A DNA stretch of 42,517 nucleotides from Sebaldella sp. GTDB taxonomy: Bacteria; Fusobacteriota; Fusobacteriia; Fusobacteriales; Leptotrichiaceae. The position numbers and the translations under genes were made by a program. Shown piece by piece: positions 39,661 through 42,517 of this stretch (its first letter is position 1; every line of letters starts with the position of its first letter). Under the pieces are notes generated by a model. It was not told the origin of the DNA. It searched no databases and saw only the letters and a list, made by a program, of their open reading frames with translations. The stretch covers positions 1-42,517 of the forward strand of contig JAGOZX010000020.1 of NCBI GenBank assembly GCA_018058425.1, written 5' to 3'.

Positions 39661-40338
39661 ATGAAAAATTTATATGTTGAATTACTAAATAATTTAAAAA
39701 ATGTATCTGAATCTTTAGCTTGTTGCAGTTTAATGGTTGGAGAGGAATATAAGAATTCTGATTTTAAATTACTGGTGGTGGGAAGAGCAATAAATGGCTG
39801 GGATAACGAATGGGAAAGTGAAATAAGTGTTGATGAGTATGCTGAAAAAGTTATTGAAATGGGAAAGAATGCATTTCAGTGGACAAAAATAATTACACCT
39901 GAACGTGGATATGATACAAATAAAAGTTCATTTTGGAGAGTGACGAGAGAAATATTGAAGAAAATAAGCGGGCACAATGATGATATCTGGATATCAAAAA
40001 TAGCCTGGAGTAATTTATATAAAGTAGCTAAATCTAGCGGAGGAAATCCCAGTGATAAGTTATGTAGTATACAACTAGAGGTATGTAAAAAAATATTGTT
40101 TAAAGAAATAAAGGAAATAAAACCTGATCTAATCTTGTTTATTACAGATATGAACTGGTTTGAAGATTTTAATCTTGAAGAATTTGAAATTGAAGAAAAT
40201 AACGGAGAAACAGTTGTAGCATATGGAAAATATGAGAATTCAAAAATTATAGTGACAAAACGGCCAGAAAGAAAAGCAGAAGATAAATTTGTTAATGAGG
40301 TTATTTCTATATTTAAACAAAATATGGGAGCAATGTAG
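39661..40338 (+). CDS. Hypothetical protein with a uracil-DNA-glycosylase-like pattern
   Basis: A 225-residue soluble protein, coupled to the previous gene (ATG one base after its stop, GGAGG upstream). KLLVVGRAINGWDNEW (about residues 36-51), then ISKIAWSNLYKVAKSSGGNP and EIKPDLILFITDMNWF resemble the order of strands and loops in UDG-superfamily proteins (GxxxxGW start, asparagine-containing NLYKV loop, xPxLILF strand). Catalytic motifs of true glycosylases are not evident. It may be a binding protein on this fold. Its place among immunity-like genes gives the only hint of function. Confidence 0.5.
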   Translation: MKNLYVELLNNLKNVSESLACCSLMVGEEYKNSDFKLLVVGRAINGWDNEWESEISVDEYAEKVIEMGKNAFQWTKIITPERGYDTNKSSFWRVTREILKKISGHNDDIWISKIAWSNLYKVAKSSGGNPSDKLCSIQLEVCKKILFKEIKEIKPDLILFITDMNWFEDFNLEEFEIEENNGETVVAYGKYENSKIIVTKRPERKAEDKFVNEVISIFKQNMGAM

Positions 40339-40430
40339 AGTAATAAATGGTTCTATGAGAAAATTTAGATAAAAAGTCTGGAGATTTTACGAGCTAATTA
40401 AATATAAAAAAATGTGAGGTAAAGACAAGA

Positions 40431-40952
40431 ATGAAACAACAAACAGAGTTATGGCTTGTATTAGAGGAAAATGAGTCTGATCAAATATGGGAAAATGTGC
40501 ATAAAAAATTCAATTTTAATCCTAAGGGAAAATCCTCGTTATCACCATTTACTTTTACAATTCCAGTTGATGTTTATAACATACACGATTTGAGCCAAAA
40601 ATACGAAACAGCGAAAAAAATTCTTATAAGTTCTTTTGTGAAATGTATGAATAACGATGAGTATATGTATGCTTTGGATTGGCAACATACAGATTTTAGA
40701 TATAATCCAAGAATTACTACTCCAAAAGAAGATACTTTTATAGCTGATGAACGTTATCATGGCGGAGGATATAATGTGTATTTTCCCTCTTTCTATCCTG
40801 ATGGGGATTACTATTTTTTTATTGCAAAAGATTTCACTTGGGGATACCTAACTCATCCATGGTTAGAAAAAGCATGGGTATTTGGAAATCAATTTAGGGA
40901 TTATATACGTCAAAATTCAGAAGACTTGGGGCTTAGCTTGTGCTCAGAATAA
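40431..40952 (+). CDS. DUF2716-like protein, candidate immunity protein
   Basis: A 173-residue soluble protein. The segments YALDWQHTDFRYNP (about residues 80-93), SFYPDGDYYFFIAKDFTWGYLTHPW and VFGNQFRDYI follow the DUF2716 pattern (LYALDWQH ... YPDGDYYFF ... G-x-x-HPW ... VFG). The family occurs in toxin-immunity arrays and often stands without a toxin. ATG at 40431 follows GAGGT. The gene is intact. Confidence 0.78.
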   Translation: MKQQTELWLVLEENESDQIWENVHKKFNFNPKGKSSLSPFTFTIPVDVYNIHDLSQKYETAKKILISSFVKCMNNDEYMYALDWQHTDFRYNPRITTPKEDTFIADERYHGGGYNVYFPSFYPDGDYYFFIAKDFTWGYLTHPWLEKAWVFGNQFRDYIRQNSEDLGLSLCSE

Positions 40953-41046
40953 AGTATAAACAATCAAGCATGATAGTCAATTAAGATAGCTTTTATAGAG
41001 CAGCATGTTAAGTGGGGAAATTCTAAAAGTAAATAATCAGTATCTG

Positions 41047-41075
41047 TTGACCAAGAAAATCCAATCTAGTATAAT
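41047..41075 (+). promoter_or_regulatory. Promoter of the second DKNYY gene
   Basis: TTGACC (41047-41052), 17 bases, TATAAT (41070-41075), 29 bases before the ATG, with AGGGGGA as ribosome-binding site. Near-consensus in both boxes. Confidence 0.85.
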
Positions 41076-41104
41076 AAATTAATTAATTTAAAAAGGGGGA
41101 AGTA

Positions 41105-42517
41105 ATGCGGAAAGTTTTTTTGTTATATTTATTAATATGTTTTAAAGTCTTTACATGCCAGCCACCGCAGGAATATGAAAAAGGATATATTAAAACTCCA
41201 AATGGAGTTTATTATTATGATACTGAAATTTCAAGAAAACAAATGATAAAAGTAAAGAGTAATAAATTTGAAATTTTAAAAAATGACAGCAGAGTTGCAT
41301 ATGATGGGAAAAAGATATATTTAGATGGTACTTATGAAAATCTAAAAGATTCAAAAATAAGTAAAGATGTCAGAACAATAGAGAACTCAATATATGGTGC
41401 AGATTTTAAGACACTAGAAATTGTTTATATTCCAGGATATCGTGATACAAATAAAGTACCTGTGCATAAAGATAAACAATTTATTTATTTTAATTACTGG
41501 AAAAAAGATATAAACGATGTAGACAGTAAAAGTTTTAAGGTAGTTGAAGTGTTTAATGAAAAGCCTGATGGATCTCTTAGTAAATTTGGTAGTTTAACAG
41601 GAGTATTTTTTAAAGATAAAAAATCAGTTTATTATAAGGATAGTTCTTTAGAGGATTCAGATCCTCGAAAAACAATTGATATTTTAGAAACTTTTGATGG
41701 AAACGAAGAAGGAAAAGATATAGGAGGAATAAAGATACCTATGGCAGTTCTGAGTTTTGGGTGCAACTATGTGGAAGATACTCAGGCATATAGTTCAAAT
41801 AATAATAATATTTATTATAAAAATAAGAAAATACAAAATGTGGATATAGACAGTTTTATAATAGAAGATAAAAATGTATTTTATTCAAAAGATAAAAATC
41901 ATGTTTATTTTATGGGAGAAGAGCAGAAGGGAACTGATAGTTCTACTTTTGAGGTTCTAAATTATCATTTTACAAAAGATAGAAACCATGTGTATTATGA
42001 AAATGAAATTCTGAATGAGGCAGATTCAACAAGCTTTGTAATTTTACAAAATAACTATGCGAAAGATGATAATCACATATACTATAACAATGAAATTTTA
42101 AAAGAAGTGGATTCATCAAGTTTTATAGTACTAGACAATAATTATATGAAAGATAAAAATAGCGTATATTATAAAAATATAAAACTTGATAAATCTGATC
42201 CAGAGACATTTATAATAATGAAAGACAGATATTCAAAAGATAAAAATTTTGCTTATAAGGAAGAAAAAATGATTTTGAATGCAAAAGGATCAGACTTTCT
42301 TGAAATTAAAGAGATTCGCGGAAGAGTATATCATAAAGATAAAAATCATGTATACTTTAATGGGATAGAAATTGAAGGGGCAGATCCTAAAACCTTTTTA
42401 GTAATTGATCATGAGTATTCCAAAGATAAAAAAAATGCTTATTATAATGGTAAAAGTGTAGGAGAAAGAGATTGTGAGACATTTACTCTTTTAGGTGATT
42501 ATACAAAGGACAAAAAT
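41105..42517 (+). CDS. DKNYY-repeat putative lipoprotein, partial (runs off the window)
   Basis: ATG at 41105 opens 471 codons that remain open to the last base, so the C-terminus lies outside. The N-terminus MRKVFLLYLLICFKVFTCQPP is a signal peptide with a lipobox-like VFTC. From about residue 255 the protein is a regular array of units of about 28-30 residues: SKDKNHVYFMG, TKDRNHVYYENEIL, AKDDNHIYYNNEIL, MKDKNSVYYKNIKL, HKDKNHVYFNGIEI and SKDKKNAYYNGKSV, each followed by a D-P/S-x-x-TF motif. It is a larger and more regular relative of the 37420 gene and has its own strong promoter. The role is unknown; a surface-exposed beta repeat protein is likely. Confidence 0.85.
   Translation, partial: MRKVFLLYLLICFKVFTCQPPQEYEKGYIKTPNGVYYYDTEISRKQMIKVKSNKFEILKNDSRVAYDGKKIYLDGTYENLKDSKISKDVRTIENSIYGADFKTLEIVYIPGYRDTNKVPVHKDKQFIYFNYWKKDINDVDSKSFKVVEVFNEKPDGSLSKFGSLTGVFFKDKKSVYYKDSSLEDSDPRKTIDILETFDGNEEGKDIGGIKIPMAVLSFGCNYVEDTQAYSSNNNNIYYKNKKIQNVDIDSFIIEDKNVFYSKDKNHVYFMGEEQKGTDSSTFEVLNYHFTKDRNHVYYENEILNEADSTSFVILQNNYAKDDNHIYYNNEILKEVDSSSFIVLDNNYMKDKNSVYYKNIKLDKSDPETFIIMKDRYSKDKNFAYKEEKMILNAKGSDFLEIKEIRGRVYHKDKNHVYFNGIEIEGADPKTFLVIDHEYSKDKKNAYYNGKSVGERDCETFTLLGDYTKDKN

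Overview
The window is AT-rich, with coding dominated by AAA, ATA, GAA and AGA codons. It encodes a diderm-type (P-type) type IV secretion system, a very large two-partner-secretion (FHA-like) exoprotein and DKNYY-repeat lipoproteins. This combination points to a Fusobacteriota member, most likely Leptotrichia or a relative. That assignment is inferred from gene content, not from a marker gene. No tRNA, rRNA or CRISPR array was seen.

Layout. 1-1467 holds a HxlR-type regulator, a small unknown gene, a gene-free stretch and a decayed small gene. 1470-3704 is a type II restriction-modification pair: an endonuclease with a NgoFVII/BfiI-like C-terminal part, then a cytosine-C5 methyltransferase with its own promoter and a GC-rich palindrome at its transcription start. 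3780-20500 is a conjugation module. It contains a MobA/MobL relaxase and then virB2, virB8, virB9, virB10, virD4, a small ORF, virB11, virB3, virB4, virB5, virB6, a TraF-like peptidase, a VirB1-like transglycosylase, a 47-aa acidic ORF, an ArdC-like antirestriction protein and a small membrane protein. The relaxase gene and virB2 are each preceded by a related structured leader ending in a terminator-like hairpin. 20500-24240 holds small accessory genes and an NlpC/P60 hydrolase gene split by a 2.58-kb group II intron. 24351-26842 holds a protein made of about eight homing-endonuclease-associated repeats and a DUF3102-like protein behind a consensus promoter. 27040-36110 is an FHA/CdiA-like exoprotein with a C-terminal ADP-ribosyltransferase (ART-HYD1-like) toxin, an overlapping DUF6881-like immunity gene and an overlapping macro-domain gene. 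36120-42517 holds remnants of an older toxin/immunity pair and an array of probable orphan immunity or accessory genes (DUF2711-like, UDG-fold-like, DUF2716-like, two DKNYY lipoproteins, the last cut by the window end).

Most notable. On the minus strand, inside the conjugation operon and again just after it, are two copies of what looks like a type I toxin-antitoxin module. Each encodes an 18-19 residue hydrophobic peptide resembling Ibs toxins, with its own promoter, a 5' hairpin and a terminator. Immediately upstream on the same strand is a gene for a ~60-nt RNA with its own promoter and terminator. Each small RNA is complementary to the leader of its neighbouring toxin next to the Shine-Dalgarno, and the paired sequence differs between copies while pairing is largely kept. 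A third antitoxin-like RNA gene stands without a toxin.

How the parts fit. Relaxase, coupling protein and VirB proteins would process and export the element. Peptidoglycan hydrolases open the wall. ArdC counters restriction in the recipient. The restriction-modification pair and the type I modules are candidate stabilisation systems. The exoprotein region is a contact-dependent competition locus in which the macro domain may remove ADP-ribose that escapes the dedicated immunity protein.
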